Assembly: GCF_027988105.1 (NCBI RefSeq)
Contig: NZ_JAQJZJ010000001.1
Coordinates: 1 to 64,000 of the forward strand
DNA: 64,000 bases
Direction of reading: 5' to 3'
DNA from: Pseudomonas aestuarii
GTDB lineage: Bacteria; Pseudomonadota; Gammaproteobacteria; Pseudomonadales; Pseudomonadaceae
This document shows positions 35,090-45,666 of the stretch, piece by piece. The translations under genes were made by a program, and so were the position numbers. The notes under the pieces are model-generated. The model was not told where the DNA came from, searched no databases, and was given only the letters and a program-made list of their open reading frames with translations. Position 1 is the first letter of the stretch; each line of letters opens with the position of its first letter.

Positions 35090-36907
35090 GTGATCGAAAA
35101 ACTACGCAACATCGCCATCATCGCTCACGTCGACCATGGCAAAACCACCTTGGTTGATGCCCTTCTGCGCCAATCCGGTACCCTCGAGCGCAACGAGCTC
35201 GACACCGAGCGCCTGATGGACAGCAACGACCAGGAAAAAGAGCGCGGCATTACCATTCTGGCGAAAAACACCGCCATCAACTGGAATGGCCACCACATCA
35301 ACATCGTCGACACCCCCGGCCACGCCGACTTCGGCGGTGAAGTCGAGCGCGTGATGTCGATGGTTGACTCGGTGCTGCTGGTTGTCGACGCCCAAGACGG
35401 CCCGATGCCGCAAACCCGCTTCGTGACCCAGAAAGCCTTCCAGGCTGGCCTGCGTCCGATCGTGGTGGTGAACAAGGTCGACCGTCCGGGCGCGCGTCCG
35501 GATTGGGTTGTCGAGCAAATCTTCGACCTGTTCGACAACCTCGGCGCTACCGAAGAGCAGCTGGACTTCCCGATCGTGTTCGCTTCGGCGATCAACGGTG
35601 TTGCCGGTCTGGAACACACCGACATGGCGGAAGACCTGGTGCCGTTGTACCAGGCCATCGTCGATCACGTGCCGGCGCCGAAAGTCGACCGTGACGGCCC
35701 GTTCCAGATGCAGATTTCCGCGCTGGACTACAACAGCTTCCTCGGCATCATCGGCGTTGGCCGTATCGCCCGTGGCCGCGTCAAGCCGAACACCCAGGTG
35801 GTGGCGATCGACGTTCACGGCAAGCGCCGTAACGGTCGTATCCTCAAGCTGATGGGTCACCACGGTCTGCATCGCGTCGACGTGGACGAAGCCGCCGCTG
35901 GCGACATCGTTTGCATCAGCGGCTTCGATCAGCTGTTCATCTCCGACACCCTGTGCGATCCACAGAACGTCGAGGCCATGACCCCGCTGTCCGTGGACGA
36001 GCCGACCGTTGCCATGACCTTCCAGGTCAACGACTCGCCGTTCTGCGGTAAAGAAGGCAAGTTCGTCACCAGCCGCAACATCAAGGAGCGCCTGGAGAAG
36101 GAGCTGCTGTACAACGTGGCCCTGCGCGTCGAAGAAGGCGACACGGCTGACAAGTTCAAGGTCTCCGGTCGTGGCGAGCTGCACCTCTCGGTACTGATCG
36201 AAACCATGCGTCGCGAAGGCTTCGAGATGGGTGTCGGTCGTCCGGAAGTGATCATCAAGATGGTCGATGGCGTCAAGCACGAACCCTTTGAGAACGTCAC
36301 CATCGACGTGCCGGAAGTTTCCCAGGGCGCGCTGATGGAGCAGATGGGTCTGCGCAAAGGCGACCTGACCAACATGGTTCCGGATGGCAAGGGGCGTGTG
36401 CGCCTCGAGTACAATATTCCGGCCCGTGGTCTGATCGGTTTCCGTAACGAGTTCCTGACCCTGACCTCCGGTGCCGGCATCATGACCAGCATCTTCGACC
36501 GTTACGACGTGATGAAGTCCGGCGACATGTCCGGCCGGCAGAACGGCGTACTGGTATCGGTAGCCACCGGCAAGGCGCTGACCTACTCGCTGGAAACCCT
36601 GCAGGCGCGCGGCAAGCTGTTCGTCGAGCATGGCCAGGACATCTTCGAAGGTCAGATCGTCGGTCTCAACAGCCGCGACAACGACATGGGCGTGAACCCG
36701 ACCAAAGGCAAGAAGCTCGACAACATGCGTGCTTCCGGTAAAGACGAAACCATCGCCCTGGTTCCGCCGGTTCGCTTCACCCTGGAGCAGGCCCTGGAAT
36801 TCATCCAGGACGACGAGCTGTGCGAAGTCACGCCGAAGTCGATTCGCCTGCGCAAGAAAATTCTTGGTGAAAGCGAGCGCAACCGCGCGGCCAAGAAAGG
36901 CAACTGA
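35090..36907 (+). CDS. typA: TypA/BipA ribosome-associated GTPase
   Basis: 605 aa. Translational GTPase related to EF-G that acts in ribosome assembly and stress adaptation. G motifs: HVDHGKTT (G1), RGITI (G2), DTPGHADF (G3), NKVDRPGA (G4), SAINGVAG (G5). Domain II, the EF-G-like III and V domains and the TypA-specific C-terminal domain (to RNRAAKKGN) follow. I use the GTG at 35090 because the protein then begins [18 protein letters not shown] as in relatives; an in-frame ATG twelve codons earlier is the alternative. Confidence 0.96.
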   Translation: MIEKLRNIAIIAHVDHGKTTLVDALLRQSGTLERNELDTERLMDSNDQEKERGITILAKNTAINWNGHHINIVDTPGHADFGGEVERVMSMVDSVLLVVDAQDGPMPQTRFVTQKAFQAGLRPIVVVNKVDRPGARPDWVVEQIFDLFDNLGATEEQLDFPIVFASAINGVAGLEHTDMAEDLVPLYQAIVDHVPAPKVDRDGPFQMQISALDYNSFLGIIGVGRIARGRVKPNTQVVAIDVHGKRRNGRILKLMGHHGLHRVDVDEAAAGDIVCISGFDQLFISDTLCDPQNVEAMTPLSVDEPTVAMTFQVNDSPFCGKEGKFVTSRNIKERLEKELLYNVALRVEEGDTADKFKVSGRGELHLSVLIETMRREGFEMGVGRPEVIIKMVDGVKHEPFENVTIDVPEVSQGALMEQMGLRKGDLTNMVPDGKGRVRLEYNIPARGLIGFRNEFLTLTSGAGIMTSIFDRYDVMKSGDMSGRQNGVLVSVATGKALTYSLETLQARGKLFVEHGQDIFEGQIVGLNSRDNDMGVNPTKGKKLDNMRASGKDETIALVPPVRFTLEQALEFIQDDELCEVTPKSIRLRKKILGESERNRAAKKGN

Positions 36908-36926
36908 TAACTCGGTTGCATGACTG

Positions 36927-36963
36927 AAAAGCCCCCGCCAACCTGAGTTGGCGGGGGCTTTTT
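36927..36963 (+). terminator. Terminator of typA
   Basis: GCCCCCGCCAAC-CTGA-GTTGGCGGGGGC followed by TTTTT; a 12-bp GC-rich stem 23 bases after the stop. Confidence 0.92.
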
Positions 36964-37150
36964 GGTTTTGGCGCGCTGGCTTTTGCCCATGCAAGACGCC
37001 ACCGCTGAATTCACTGTGCCTGTGAAGTGACCAGCATTCGTCTGTATTAAGGTGAGCAGGGGCGACCGATATACTGGTGGCCCGTTGCTTGAGGCGCAGG
37101 CGCGATTTGCCGCCGCGCAGTTTGAGTGCCATCGATTGGGAAGTCAGTGC

Positions 37151-40100
37151 ATGCAATGGATCTTCATGCTGGTTGGGCTGGTGCTGGGGGCTCTGGTTGC
37201 AGAGTCGGCCACTGGCGCGGTATTGGGTGGCTTGGTCGGGCTGGGTATAGCTCAGGCGCTCAGGCTCAGGGGGCTGCAAGTCCAGAACGCCGAGTTGGCG
37301 CAGCAGCTGAAGAGTTTCGCCGAGCGCTTTGAACAGGACGCCCAGGCCATTCACGAGCGGTTGCTCAAGGTCGAACCCCGGCCTGCGGCGGCGGATGAGG
37401 CGCCAGCGGCCGCGATGGCCCACGCTGCACCCGAGCCCGAGCCCGAGCCCGAGCCCGAACTGAGCTGGGAGCTGCCGGCGGAGATTCTCGCGCCAGCCGA
37501 ACCCGAGGCTGCGCCGGGCAGTCCCGACGCCTGGACCCAGGCGACGGAGCAACCGTATGACGCGACCGCTGCGCGCCAGCCGACCGAGCCGCGCGAACCT
37601 TCGCTGATCGAGCGCGCCATCGCCCTGGCCCGCGCCTGGCTGTTCGGCGGCAATACCGTGCTGCGCATCGGCGTGCTGCTGTTGTTCCTCGGTCTGGCCT
37701 TCCTCTTGCGCTACGCCACCGAAGGCATGGTGGTGCCGGTGCAGCTGCGTTACGCCGGGGTGGCGGCCAGCGCCATCGCCTTGCTCGGCCTGGGCTGGTG
37801 GTTGCGCCTGCGCAACCCGAACTACGGCCTGATGCTGCAAGGCGCGGGCATCGCCGTGCTGTACCTGACGATCTTCGCCGCCATGCGCCTGCATCCCTTG
37901 CTCGAGCCCGCGCAGGCGTTTGCCCTGCTGCTGATCGTGACCCTCTGCTCGGCGATTCTCGCGGTGACGCAGAATGCCCTGGGGCTGGCGGCCGCGGCTG
38001 CACTCGGTGGCTTTGCCGCGCCTATCCTGACCTCGACCGGTAGCGGCAACCATGTCGCGCTGTTCAGTTATTTCGTCCTGCTCAACAGCGCCATTCTGGC
38101 CATCGCCTGGTTCAAGACCTGGCGCCTGCTCAACCTGATCGGCTTCGTCGGCACCTTCGGTATCGGTTTCGCCTGGGGCCTGCGTGCCTACACCCCGGCG
38201 TTGCTGGGGAGTACCGAGCCGTTCCTGCTGCTGTTCTTCCTGATGTACGTGGCCATCGGCCTGTTGTTCGCCCGGCGCAAGCTGGCCGAGGCCGGGGCGG
38301 CGCCGCAGGCGCGCGAGGCCTTGCTGCGCTGGTCGGCGCGCCAGGGCGATTATGTCGACGCGACTGTACTGTTCGGTCCGCCACTGGTGGGCTTCGGCCT
38401 GCAGTTCGCGCTGGTGCAGCATCTCGAGTTCGCTGCCGCCTTCAGCGCGCTGGCGCTGGGCTTGTTCTACCTGGGCCTGGCGCTGCTGCTGGCCAGGCGC
38501 CCGGACGGTCGCGCCTTGCTGCTGGTGGAAACCTGTCTGGCGCTGGGGGTGGTGTTCGCCAGCCTGGCGATTCCCCTGGGCCTGGATGCGCGCTGGACCT
38601 CGGCCGCCTGGGCGGTGGAGGGTGCCGGTATCTTCTGGCTGGGATTGCGTCAGCGGCGCAGTCTGGCCCGCGCCTTCGCCCTGCTGTTGCAAGCGGGTGC
38701 GGCGCTGGCCTTTGTCGGCGAGCTGCGCCCGGGGCTGGATAGCCTGTTGGCCGGCCCGGCGCTGGGTGCGCTGATGCTCGGCGCGGCGCTGCTGTTCAGT
38801 TTCTACGCGCTGCGTCAGGCGGATGACGCTCAGGCTTCGGCCTGGGAGCGGCGTGGCTTGCCGCTATTGGCCTGCGCCGGTTTGACCTTTCTCTACCTGC
38901 TCGCGCCGCTGTGTTTCAACGCCGAAGTCACGGCGATCAGCTGGGCCTTGGCCGGCCTGGCCAGCGTGTTGGTTGGCCTGCGCCTGCAGTCGCGCGCCTT
39001 CTTGTTCAGCGCGTTCGCCGTGCAGTTGCTCGGTGGGGCGCTGTTCCTGTTGCAGCTGGATGCCGCCTCGGGCATCGGCAGTGGCGCCTTTGGCGCAGGT
39101 TGGCGCGGCTTGCTGACGGCCTCGGTGATCGGCCTGACCCTGATCGGCGGCATGCTGCTGGCGGCGCGCGATCGGCAGATCAGCAGCGATAGGCGGCTGA
39201 TGCGTGGGCTGTCGGCAGTCTTGCTGGTCGGGCTGCTGTTTATCAATCTTGCGGTGCTGTTCGTCTTGCCCTGGCAGAGCGCCAGCGCGGTCTGGGGCGG
39301 CAGCGGTTTGCTGGTGGTCTGGCTCAGTCTGCAGTTACAGCAGCGCGCCGGTTTTGTCTTCGGCCTGTTGCTGCAGGTGTTCGGTGGTCTGTCCTTCCTG
39401 CTGGCCAGTCCGTTGCTGGTGGGTCAGCTCGCTAGCGAAGGTCTGCGCCCGCTGGCCCACGCCGGCTTCTGGACCCCGGCGGTGCTGGCCGTCGCCGCCT
39501 TGATTGGCGCCTGGCGTCTGCAGCAGGTGGCGCGCCTGGAACGGGACGCGACGCTGTCTGCCCGCAGCCTGCAGCGGTTGTCGCAGCTGTTGCTGGTCTG
39601 GGGCGCCGGCTGGTGGACGCTGGCACTGGTCAGCGAAATCGTCCGTTTCGCCGCGCCTGCGCTGCAGGCGTCGCTGTTGCTGCTGGGCGCCGCCTCGAGC
39701 GTGGCGCTGTGGTTGCTGGCTGCCGTGCGGGCGCAGTGGCGGAGCATGGCGTTGCTGTGCGCGCTGCTGGTGCCGGTCGCTGCGCTGATCCTGCTGTCTG
39801 CCTGGCACCTCGACTATCACCCGCTGGCGAACTTCGGTTGGCTTGGCTGGGGCGCGCTGCTCGCCGTGCATCTGCTGGTGTTGCGGCGCCTGAGCGGTCT
39901 GCTGCCGGCCGGCGCGCTGAGCGCCGTGCATGTGCTGGGCTGCTGGCTGTTCCTCGGGGTCTTGGCCCTTGAGTTGCGCTACCTGCTGTCTCTGCTGGCG
40001 GAGCACTACAATGCCTGGCGCTGGCTGGGCTGGGCGTTGTTGCCCAGCCTCTATCTGCTGCTGATGGCGGCGCCGCGGCAGTGGCCGTGGCCGGTGGCGG

Positions 40101-40720
40101 CGTATTCACGCGAGTACCGCCTGTTCGCGGCGGCGCCGTTGGCGTTGCTGATGCTGGCCTGGTTCTGGCTGGCCAATATCGCCAGCGATGGCGCCGCCGA
40201 GCCGCTGCCTTACCTGCCAGTGCTCAATCCGCTGGAGCTGGGGCTGCTGATCAGCCTGTTTGCGGTGTTCCAGTGGCTGCGCAGCGCCTTGACGCCACTC
40301 GGCCTAGCGACCGTGCTGCGCGGCCAATTGGCCCAGCTGCTGGCCGGTGTTTCGCTGTTTGCCCTGCTCACGGCGGCGGTGCTGCGTGCATCCCACCATT
40401 GGGGCGGGGTGCCTTACCAGTTGCATGGCCTGCTCGAGTCGATGCTGGTGCAGGCGGGGCTGTCCATTGTCTGGACCCTGATCGCCCTGCCGCTGATGAT
40501 CGTCGGCCACCTGCGGGCGCGGCGCGAGCTGTGGCTGGTGGGGGCGGCCCTGATCGGTGTGGTGGTGGCCAAGCTGTTCTTCGTCGAGCTGGGCAACCAG
40601 GGTGGTCTGGAGCGCATCGTCTCCTTTATCGGCGTGGGCGTGCTGCTGTTGATCGTCGGCTATTTTGCACCGCTGCCGCCCCGGCAGCCGGTGCCTGAAA
40701 CGGAGCAGGTGCAGGCATGA
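37151..40720 (+). CDS. DUF2339 giant polytopic membrane protein
   Basis: 1189 aa. An N-terminal membrane helix (1-25) is followed by a short coiled coil (~35-75) and a Pro/Glu-rich linker with a PEPEPEPEPE run near 95-105. From ~170 onward comes a continuous series of hydrophobic helices, of the order of 25-30 by eye, to the C-terminus. DUF2339 proteins are inner-membrane proteins of unknown function. The start is ATG 37151; an upstream ATG adds 33 residues without a ribosome site. The stop overlaps the next gene's start (ATGA), so the DUF2339-DUF3999 pair is made together and probably forms an envelope complex. There is no known substrate motif. Confidence 0.9.
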   Translation: MQWIFMLVGLVLGALVAESATGAVLGGLVGLGIAQALRLRGLQVQNAELAQQLKSFAERFEQDAQAIHERLLKVEPRPAAADEAPAAAMAHAAPEPEPEPEPELSWELPAEILAPAEPEAAPGSPDAWTQATEQPYDATAARQPTEPREPSLIERAIALARAWLFGGNTVLRIGVLLLFLGLAFLLRYATEGMVVPVQLRYAGVAASAIALLGLGWWLRLRNPNYGLMLQGAGIAVLYLTIFAAMRLHPLLEPAQAFALLLIVTLCSAILAVTQNALGLAAAAALGGFAAPILTSTGSGNHVALFSYFVLLNSAILAIAWFKTWRLLNLIGFVGTFGIGFAWGLRAYTPALLGSTEPFLLLFFLMYVAIGLLFARRKLAEAGAAPQAREALLRWSARQGDYVDATVLFGPPLVGFGLQFALVQHLEFAAAFSALALGLFYLGLALLLARRPDGRALLLVETCLALGVVFASLAIPLGLDARWTSAAWAVEGAGIFWLGLRQRRSLARAFALLLQAGAALAFVGELRPGLDSLLAGPALGALMLGAALLFSFYALRQADDAQASAWERRGLPLLACAGLTFLYLLAPLCFNAEVTAISWALAGLASVLVGLRLQSRAFLFSAFAVQLLGGALFLLQLDAASGIGSGAFGAGWRGLLTASVIGLTLIGGMLLAARDRQISSDRRLMRGLSAVLLVGLLFINLAVLFVLPWQSASAVWGGSGLLVVWLSLQLQQRAGFVFGLLLQVFGGLSFLLASPLLVGQLASEGLRPLAHAGFWTPAVLAVAALIGAWRLQQVARLERDATLSARSLQRLSQLLLVWGAGWWTLALVSEIVRFAAPALQASLLLLGAASSVALWLLAAVRAQWRSMALLCALLVPVAALILLSAWHLDYHPLANFGWLGWGALLAVHLLVLRRLSGLLPAGALSAVHVLGCWLFLGVLALELRYLLSLLAEHYNAWRWLGWALLPSLYLLLMAAPRQWPWPVAAYSREYRLFAAAPLALLMLAWFWLANIASDGAAEPLPYLPVLNPLELGLLISLFAVFQWLRSALTPLGLATVLRGQLAQLLAGVSLFALLTAAVLRASHHWGGVPYQLHGLLESMLVQAGLSIVWTLIALPLMIVGHLRARRELWLVGAALIGVVVAKLFFVELGNQGGLERIVSFIGVGVLLLIVGYFAPLPPRQPVPETEQVQA
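37433..37456 (+). repeat. Hexanucleotide repeat (GAGCCC)4 in the DUF2339 gene
   Basis: Four tandem GAGCCC units encode the Glu-Pro run of the linker. Copy-number changes would keep the frame and alter linker length only. Confidence 0.85.
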
Positions 40721-42081
40721 AAGGATATACCGGTGTGCGTGGGTGGCTGCTGGCGTTACTGGTCTTGGCCGCCCCCCTGGTGGTGGGGCAGGACAGCGCC
40801 CGCGACTATGCCGTTCAGCTACCACTGAGCCTGAGTGGCGAAGGCCCCTGGTATCGCCTGGAGCTGCCAATGGCTGTGCATATGGCCGCGCGTTACGCCG
40901 ACCTGCGCGACCTGCGGGTATTCAATGGCGCAGGCGAGGTCCAGGCCTATGCCCTGACCCTGGGCAGTGCCCGACAGCACGAGACGCAGCAGGACACCGC
41001 GGTGAAGTGGTTCCCCTTGCGTGGCCCGCTGAATGCCGAGCAGAGCCCTGCTGTGCGTGTGCAGCGCAGCAGCGGCGGCACCCTGGTCGAGGTGTTGGCG
41101 GACGATGCGTCGCATGCCGATCAACAGGTTTTACGCGGCTGGTTGCTCGACGCCAGCGCCATCGAGGCGCCGCTGCAGCAGTTGACTCTCGATTGGCGCG
41201 CCGAGCATGAGGGCTTCCAGCGCTTCAGCATCGAGGCCAGCGATGACCTGCAGCACTGGCGTGCCTGGGGCGATGGGCAGATCGCCCGGCTGTCGTTTGC
41301 CGATGAGCGCATCGATCAGCGTGAAGTGAAGCTGCCGGACCAGTCTGCGCGCTACCTGCGCCTGCTCTGGAGCAGTCCCCGGCAGGCTCCGCAGCTATTG
41401 TCTGCGCGGCTGCTGAGTGCCCGCCGCGACAGGCTGGCGGCGCCCTTAAGCTGGTCGGCGGCCTTGTCGCCCAGTAGCGCCGAGGTCGGCGAATACCGCT
41501 GGGAGCTGCCCCTGGCCTTGCCGTTGCAGCGCTTGCGGGTCGAGCTGGCTGAGGCCAACAGCCTGGCGCCGGTGAGCGTCACGGGCCGGCGTGAGGGCAA
41601 GGTGCAGTGGCAGCCGCTGGCGCGCGGCCTGCTCTACCGCCTGCCACAGGATGGTCAGGAGGTGCTGCACAACGAGCTGGAGCTGCATGGCGCGCCGGTG
41701 CAGCAACTGCGTCTGCAGGTGGATGAGCGCGGCGGCGGCCTGGGCAGCGCCGCGCCGACCATCCGTGTGGCTATCCGCGCGACCCAGCTGGTGTTTCTCG
41801 CCCGCGGTAAGCCGCCCTATGTGCTGGCCATCGGCAAGGCTACTGGCGCCGCCGCGAGCCTGCCGCTGAGTACCCTGATACCCGGCTACGACGATAAGCG
41901 CTTGGCTGCACTGGGCGTTGCGACTGCGGCCGAGGCCCCGCTGCGCGAGGCGGCAGACGCCGGGCAGGTTGCAGGCTGGGACTGGAAGCGTCTGGGCCTA
42001 TGGGCGGTGTTGCTCGCCGGGGTCGGCCTGCTGGTGCTGATGGCCTGGAGCCTGCTGCGGGCCAAGCCCGCCGCGCCCTGA
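40717..42081 (+). CDS. DUF3999 membrane-anchored protein
   Basis: 454 aa. Signal peptide 1-24 (ending VVG-QD), a large periplasmic region (25-420) rich in beta strands with discoidin-like patterns (W..P...RYLRLLW), and a single C-terminal membrane helix (~425-447, LWAVLLAGVGLLVLMAW). DUF3999 is a family of unknown function that pairs with DUF2339. Translation is coupled to the upstream gene through ATGA. The beta-sandwich modules suggest carbohydrate or envelope polymer binding; this is inference. Confidence 0.9.
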   Translation: MKGYTGVRGWLLALLVLAAPLVVGQDSARDYAVQLPLSLSGEGPWYRLELPMAVHMAARYADLRDLRVFNGAGEVQAYALTLGSARQHETQQDTAVKWFPLRGPLNAEQSPAVRVQRSSGGTLVEVLADDASHADQQVLRGWLLDASAIEAPLQQLTLDWRAEHEGFQRFSIEASDDLQHWRAWGDGQIARLSFADERIDQREVKLPDQSARYLRLLWSSPRQAPQLLSARLLSARRDRLAAPLSWSAALSPSSAEVGEYRWELPLALPLQRLRVELAEANSLAPVSVTGRREGKVQWQPLARGLLYRLPQDGQEVLHNELELHGAPVQQLRLQVDERGGGLGSAAPTIRVAIRATQLVFLARGKPPYVLAIGKATGAAASLPLSTLIPGYDDKRLAALGVATAAEAPLREAADAGQVAGWDWKRLGLWAVLLAGVGLLVLMAWSLLRAKPAAP

Positions 42082-42084
42082 CGC

Positions 42085-42122
42085 AAAAAAGCCCCCGTCA
42101 GCCTGGCTGGCGGGGGCTTTTT
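42085..42122. terminator. Bidirectional terminator
   Basis: GCCCCCGTCAG / CTGGCGGGGGC stem flanked by A6 and T5, between the DUF3999 gene and the convergent YkgJ-type gene. Confidence 0.9.
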
Positions 42123-42133
42123 GCTGGGCCGTT

Positions 42134-42535
42134 TCAGCTCAGCGCTTTTGGGATGTACGCGCAGTAGCCCGGCCGTGGACCGATCTTGGGATGGTTGCGG
42201 CAGGTGTCCGGGCGCTTGTCGTAGATGGTGCACAGGCGGGTCTTGCGATCCAGGTACAGGCAGTCGTTGTTGCTCATGCGGATCAGGGTGAAGATCCCCG
42301 ACTTCTGGTTGAAGCGCTCGACGATGCCCTCTTTCTGCAGGCGTTTGGCGATATTCTTCGGTGGTTCGCCGCGCTCGAAGTCATCGACCACACCAATGCG
42401 GATCAGGTCGCCGATGCGCACCTCGACCGGCAGCGTGCAGCAGGTGGAATTGCAGCTGTGGCACATGTCGCTGGTGTATTTGGCCCAGGTGTCCAGGCGG
42501 TCGATTTCGGCGGCGGCGATCAGGTTGTTCTTCAT
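42134..42535 (-). CDS. YkgJ-family zinc/iron-chelating cysteine cluster protein
   Basis: 133 aa. Conserved Cys cluster: CHSCNSTCCTLPVEV near residues 25-38, then CLYLDRKTRLCTIYDKRPDTCRNHP near 93-117. This is the CxxCxxxCC...CxxY..RP..CR pattern of the YkgJ (CxxCxxCC) family, thought to bind Zn or an Fe-S cluster; function unknown. The start is the ATG of MKNNLIAAAE. Convergent with the DUF3999 gene and divergent from the diguanylate cyclase gene. The gap 42536-42804 shows no other gene. Confidence 0.92.
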   Translation of the reverse strand: MKNNLIAAAEIDRLDTWAKYTSDMCHSCNSTCCTLPVEVRIGDLIRIGVVDDFERGEPPKNIAKRLQKEGIVERFNQKSGIFTLIRMSNNDCLYLDRKTRLCTIYDKRPDTCRNHPKIGPRPGYCAYIPKALS

Positions 42536-42804
42536 GGGGCTATGGGCGCGTATTGGCTGGGCAGCGGGCGATGATAACGGCGTTGACGGATTTGTGAACC
42601 AACATCTGCCGGCTGGTCGGTTTTCTTGGCTGGCCTGGCCATGTTGCCTGGTTTCGGCGACAACCTGACTGGCTGTTGCGGCGACCGTGGGCCGGGGCAA
42701 GAAAACCCCTGCTAAAAATTGGCTGAAGTGCAGTATCTTTGGCGCTGACAGCAATTTTCTGGGATTTTCTCATCACCGTTTCAGGTCAGGATGGCCGCTT
42801 ACAC

Positions 42805-42903
42805 ATGTCTCTTTGTCTCGCCCTGTCTGCCGTGAATCCGCTCGCACTGCTGTCGCCTCATGCATGGCCTGGTCAGGCGCAGGCTCCGTGGGTGCGGCCA
42901 TGA
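42805..42903 (+). CDS. Possible 32-aa upstream reading frame coupled to the GGDEF gene
   Basis: Starts MSLCLALSAVNPLALLSP and ends with TGA overlapping the ATG at 42900 (ATGA). AGGATGG lies about ten bases before its ATG. The hydrophobic N-terminus looks like a leader. It could be a translated leader that couples translation, or a sign that the main protein's start is elsewhere. Only weak evidence. Confidence 0.25.
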   Translation: MSLCLALSAVNPLALLSPHAWPGQAQAPWVRP

Positions 42904-44549
42904 GCATGTGTGCGGGTTCGGGCTGGGCGCTGACTGCGCCGGTAGTGCTGACCACTCTGATCTGCAGCGGCGTGTTGCTGTTGACGCGCTGGGTCAAGCA
43001 GCAGCGCTACTTCCCTGGTCGCGAGAGTTTTATCCTGCTGCATGCGGCGAGCCTCTGGTGGATGCTCGCCGCGGCCTTGGAAATGGCCGCGCAGGCCGCC
43101 GAGTGCAAGGTGTTCTGGGCGAGCATGGCCTGGCCCGGCATCCTCTCTGTGCCGGCCTTCTGGTCGATCTTTCTCTGGCAGTACGTCAATAGCGTGCGAC
43201 AGCCTTTGCCGCTGCGTCACACGCTGGGCCTGGCCGTGGTGCCGCTGCTGGTCTGGCTGGTGGCTCTAAGCAACCCTTGGCATGGCTGGTTCTATGGTGC
43301 GGGGACGGCGGCGCTCTCGGCGCAGCCGGGTTCGCCGGTGCAGTACCAACACGGTCCGCTGTTCTATGCGGCGGCGGTCTACCTTTACCTGTTCATGGCC
43401 TTCAGCTTGGGCGTGGTCATCCATGCGGCTGCGTTCAGCCGCGGCGTCCATCGTCGGCATTATCTGGCCTTCGTGGTGCTCACTGCCGTGCCTTGGGCGG
43501 CCAACATCGGCTACATCGGCTTCGGCTGGACGGTTTTCGGCTTCGATCCGACGCCCTTCAGCTTTGCCTTTACCCTGGTGGCATTTGCCTGGCTGATCGT
43601 CGGCGTGCGTCTGTTCGATTTGTTGCCGGTGGCGCGGCATCTGCTGCTGGACGCGTTGCTTGACCCGGTGCTGGTGGTGGACCCGCAGATGCGGGTAATC
43701 GAGGCCAATCCGGAGGCGCTCAAACTGGCCGGCTTGAGCAAGGCCTGGCAGGGCCGCAAGTTGGGCGATTGGCCGGTGTTCGGCCGGGACTTGCGGGGGG
43801 TGATGCGGCGCCAGGATTCTGCGGGTCAGGATCAATTGCTCTCCCTGGCGAGTTCGCAGCGTTACTTTGAAGTACGCATCCGCGTGATCGAGCGTGAGGC
43901 CCGCCACGGCACCATCGTGCTCGGCCATATGCTCTACCTGCGCGATGTCACTCAGCGCCATCTCGGCGAGCTGGAGCTGGCCGAGGCGCTGGCCATCAGT
44001 GAGGACCGTCTGCGCACCATCTCCAGTCTGCATGAGCAGTTGCAAGAGCAGGCGCTGCGCGATCCGCTGACCGGTCTGTACAACCGGCGCTACCTCGACG
44101 AATTTTTCAGTCGCGAACTGTCCCGCGCGCAGCGTGAGCGGACGTCGGTGGCGCTGGCCTTGATCGACCTCGATCATTTCAAGCAGCTCAACGACGAATA
44201 CGGCCATCTGGCCGGTGACGACGTGCTCAAGGGCGTGGCGCAGCACTTGCTGGATAATCTGCGCGCCTCGGATGCGGTGTTTCGAATCGGCGGCGAGGAG
44301 TTTTTGCTGATCCTGCCGGGTGTCGATCTGGCGGAAGCGCGCAAGCGCCTGGAGTCGATTTGTCTGGGGCTGGCCGCCAGCCCGCTGCCTACGCGCAGCG
44401 GTGAGCGTACGGTAACCCTGTCGGCTGGTCTGGCGCTGTGGCCCGAGCAAGGTCACGCGCTGGATGAGCTCCTGCATGCGGCCGATGTTGCACTCTATGA
44501 GGCCAAGCGGGCCGGACGTAACCGCGTGCAGGTATGCGCGCAGGCTTAG
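42900..44549 (+). CDS. Membrane diguanylate cyclase (7TM - PAS - GGDEF)
   Basis: About 549 aa. Seven hydrophobic segments at ~5-220 match the histidine-kinase N-terminal 7TM sensor region. A PAS-like domain follows (~235-345, [30 protein letters not shown] has its core), then a short coiled coil and a GGDEF domain. The GGDEF domain has [30 protein letters not shown] and the active motif [11 protein letters not shown], so c-di-GMP synthesis is expected. I see no RxxD inhibitory site in the expected position. The start is uncertain: ATG 42900 (used), 42864 or 42906; none has a strong ribosome site. Confidence 0.88.
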   Translation: MSMCAGSGWALTAPVVLTTLICSGVLLLTRWVKQQRYFPGRESFILLHAASLWWMLAAALEMAAQAAECKVFWASMAWPGILSVPAFWSIFLWQYVNSVRQPLPLRHTLGLAVVPLLVWLVALSNPWHGWFYGAGTAALSAQPGSPVQYQHGPLFYAAAVYLYLFMAFSLGVVIHAAAFSRGVHRRHYLAFVVLTAVPWAANIGYIGFGWTVFGFDPTPFSFAFTLVAFAWLIVGVRLFDLLPVARHLLLDALLDPVLVVDPQMRVIEANPEALKLAGLSKAWQGRKLGDWPVFGRDLRGVMRRQDSAGQDQLLSLASSQRYFEVRIRVIEREARHGTIVLGHMLYLRDVTQRHLGELELAEALAISEDRLRTISSLHEQLQEQALRDPLTGLYNRRYLDEFFSRELSRAQRERTSVALALIDLDHFKQLNDEYGHLAGDDVLKGVAQHLLDNLRASDAVFRIGGEEFLLILPGVDLAEARKRLESICLGLAASPLPTRSGERTVTLSAGLALWPEQGHALDELLHAADVALYEAKRAGRNRVQVCAQA

Positions 44550-44655
44550 GCCGTGGCGAATACCGGGGTATGTGCTCCATCCATCCTCGGCTGGAGGCGC
44601 TACCGCTCGTATAGGGTTAAACTGCACAGGATTTCTTTCCTTCCCGGAGCTGTCC

Positions 44656-45663
44656 ATGTCCCGCATTACCCTGAGCCGCTATCTGATCGAACAGACTCGC
44701 AGCCACAACACTCCTGCCGATCTGCGTTTCCTTATCGAAGTGGTAGCGCGGGCCTGCAAGGCGATCAGCCATGCGGTATCCAAGGGCGCCCTGGATGACG
44801 TGCTCGGCAGCATGGGCACCGAGAACGTGCAAGGCGAAGTGCAGAAAAAGCTTGATGTAATGTCCAACGAAATCCTCCTCGAGGCCAACGAGTGGGGCGG
44901 TCACCTGGCCGGCATGGCGTCGGAAGAAATGGATCAGGCCTACCAGATTCCCGGGCGCTATCCGAAAGGCGCTTACCTGCTGGTGTTCGACCCGCTGGAC
45001 GGCTCATCCAACATCGATGTCAACGTATCGGTAGGCACCATCTTCTCGGTCCTGCGTTGCCCCGAACGTAATGGCGCCACCGGCGATCTTGGCGAAGAGG
45101 CCTTTCTCCAGCCGGGCACCGAGCAAGTCGCCGCCGGTTATGCGATCTATGGCCCGCAGACCATGCTGCTGCTGACCCTGGGCAACGGCGTCAAGGGCTT
45201 CACCCTGGACCGCGAGCTGGGCAGCTTCGTGCTGACCCACGATGACATCAAGGTGCCGGAAACCACCCAGGAATTCGCCGTCAACATGTCTAACCAGCGC
45301 CATTGGGAAGCGCCGGTGCAGCGTTATGTCAGCGAGTTGCTGGCCGGCGAAAGCGGGCCACTGGAAAAGAACTACAACATGCGCTGGATCGCCTCCATGG
45401 TTGCCGACGTGCACCGCATCCTCACCCGCGGCGGCGTGTTCATGTACCCGCGCGATGGTCGCGACCCGGCGATGCCCGGCAAGTTGCGTCTGATGTACGA
45501 AGCCAATCCGATGTCCTTCATCATCGAGCAGGCGGGCGGTGCTGCAACCAACGGCACCCAGCGCATTCTCGATATCCAGCCGACTTCCCTGCACCAGCGC
45601 GTGCCGGTCTTCCTTGGCTCCAAGGAAGAAGTCGAGCGCGTGACGGCCTACCACCAGGAGTGA
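44656..45663 (+). CDS. fbp: Fbp, class I fructose-1,6-bisphosphatase
   Basis: 335 aa. Hydrolyses fructose-1,6-bisphosphate in gluconeogenesis. Metal and phosphate motifs: [40 protein letters not shown], and the substrate segment [38 protein letters not shown] lies near the C-terminus. The start is the ATG of [10 protein letters not shown]; upstream codons lie in the cyclase gene. Three bases separate it from the DUF924 gene. Confidence 0.97.
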   Translation: MSRITLSRYLIEQTRSHNTPADLRFLIEVVARACKAISHAVSKGALDDVLGSMGTENVQGEVQKKLDVMSNEILLEANEWGGHLAGMASEEMDQAYQIPGRYPKGAYLLVFDPLDGSSNIDVNVSVGTIFSVLRCPERNGATGDLGEEAFLQPGTEQVAAGYAIYGPQTMLLLTLGNGVKGFTLDRELGSFVLTHDDIKVPETTQEFAVNMSNQRHWEAPVQRYVSELLAGESGPLEKNYNMRWIASMVADVHRILTRGGVFMYPRDGRDPAMPGKLRLMYEANPMSFIIEQAGGAATNGTQRILDIQPTSLHQRVPVFLGSKEEVERVTAYHQE

Positions 45664-45666
45664 GTC

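Noticed and set aside
35102..38692. A ~1200-codon open frame on the minus strand opposite typA and the DUF2339 gene
   Set aside because: Composition is that of a GC-rich antisense shadow (runs of Gln, Arg and Ala), no homology is recognisable, and two well-identified genes lie on the other strand.
43266..44666. Long minus-strand open frame opposite the diguanylate cyclase
   Set aside because: The GGDEF and 7TM motifs are clear on the plus strand; the antisense product is Gln/Arg-rich with no domain.
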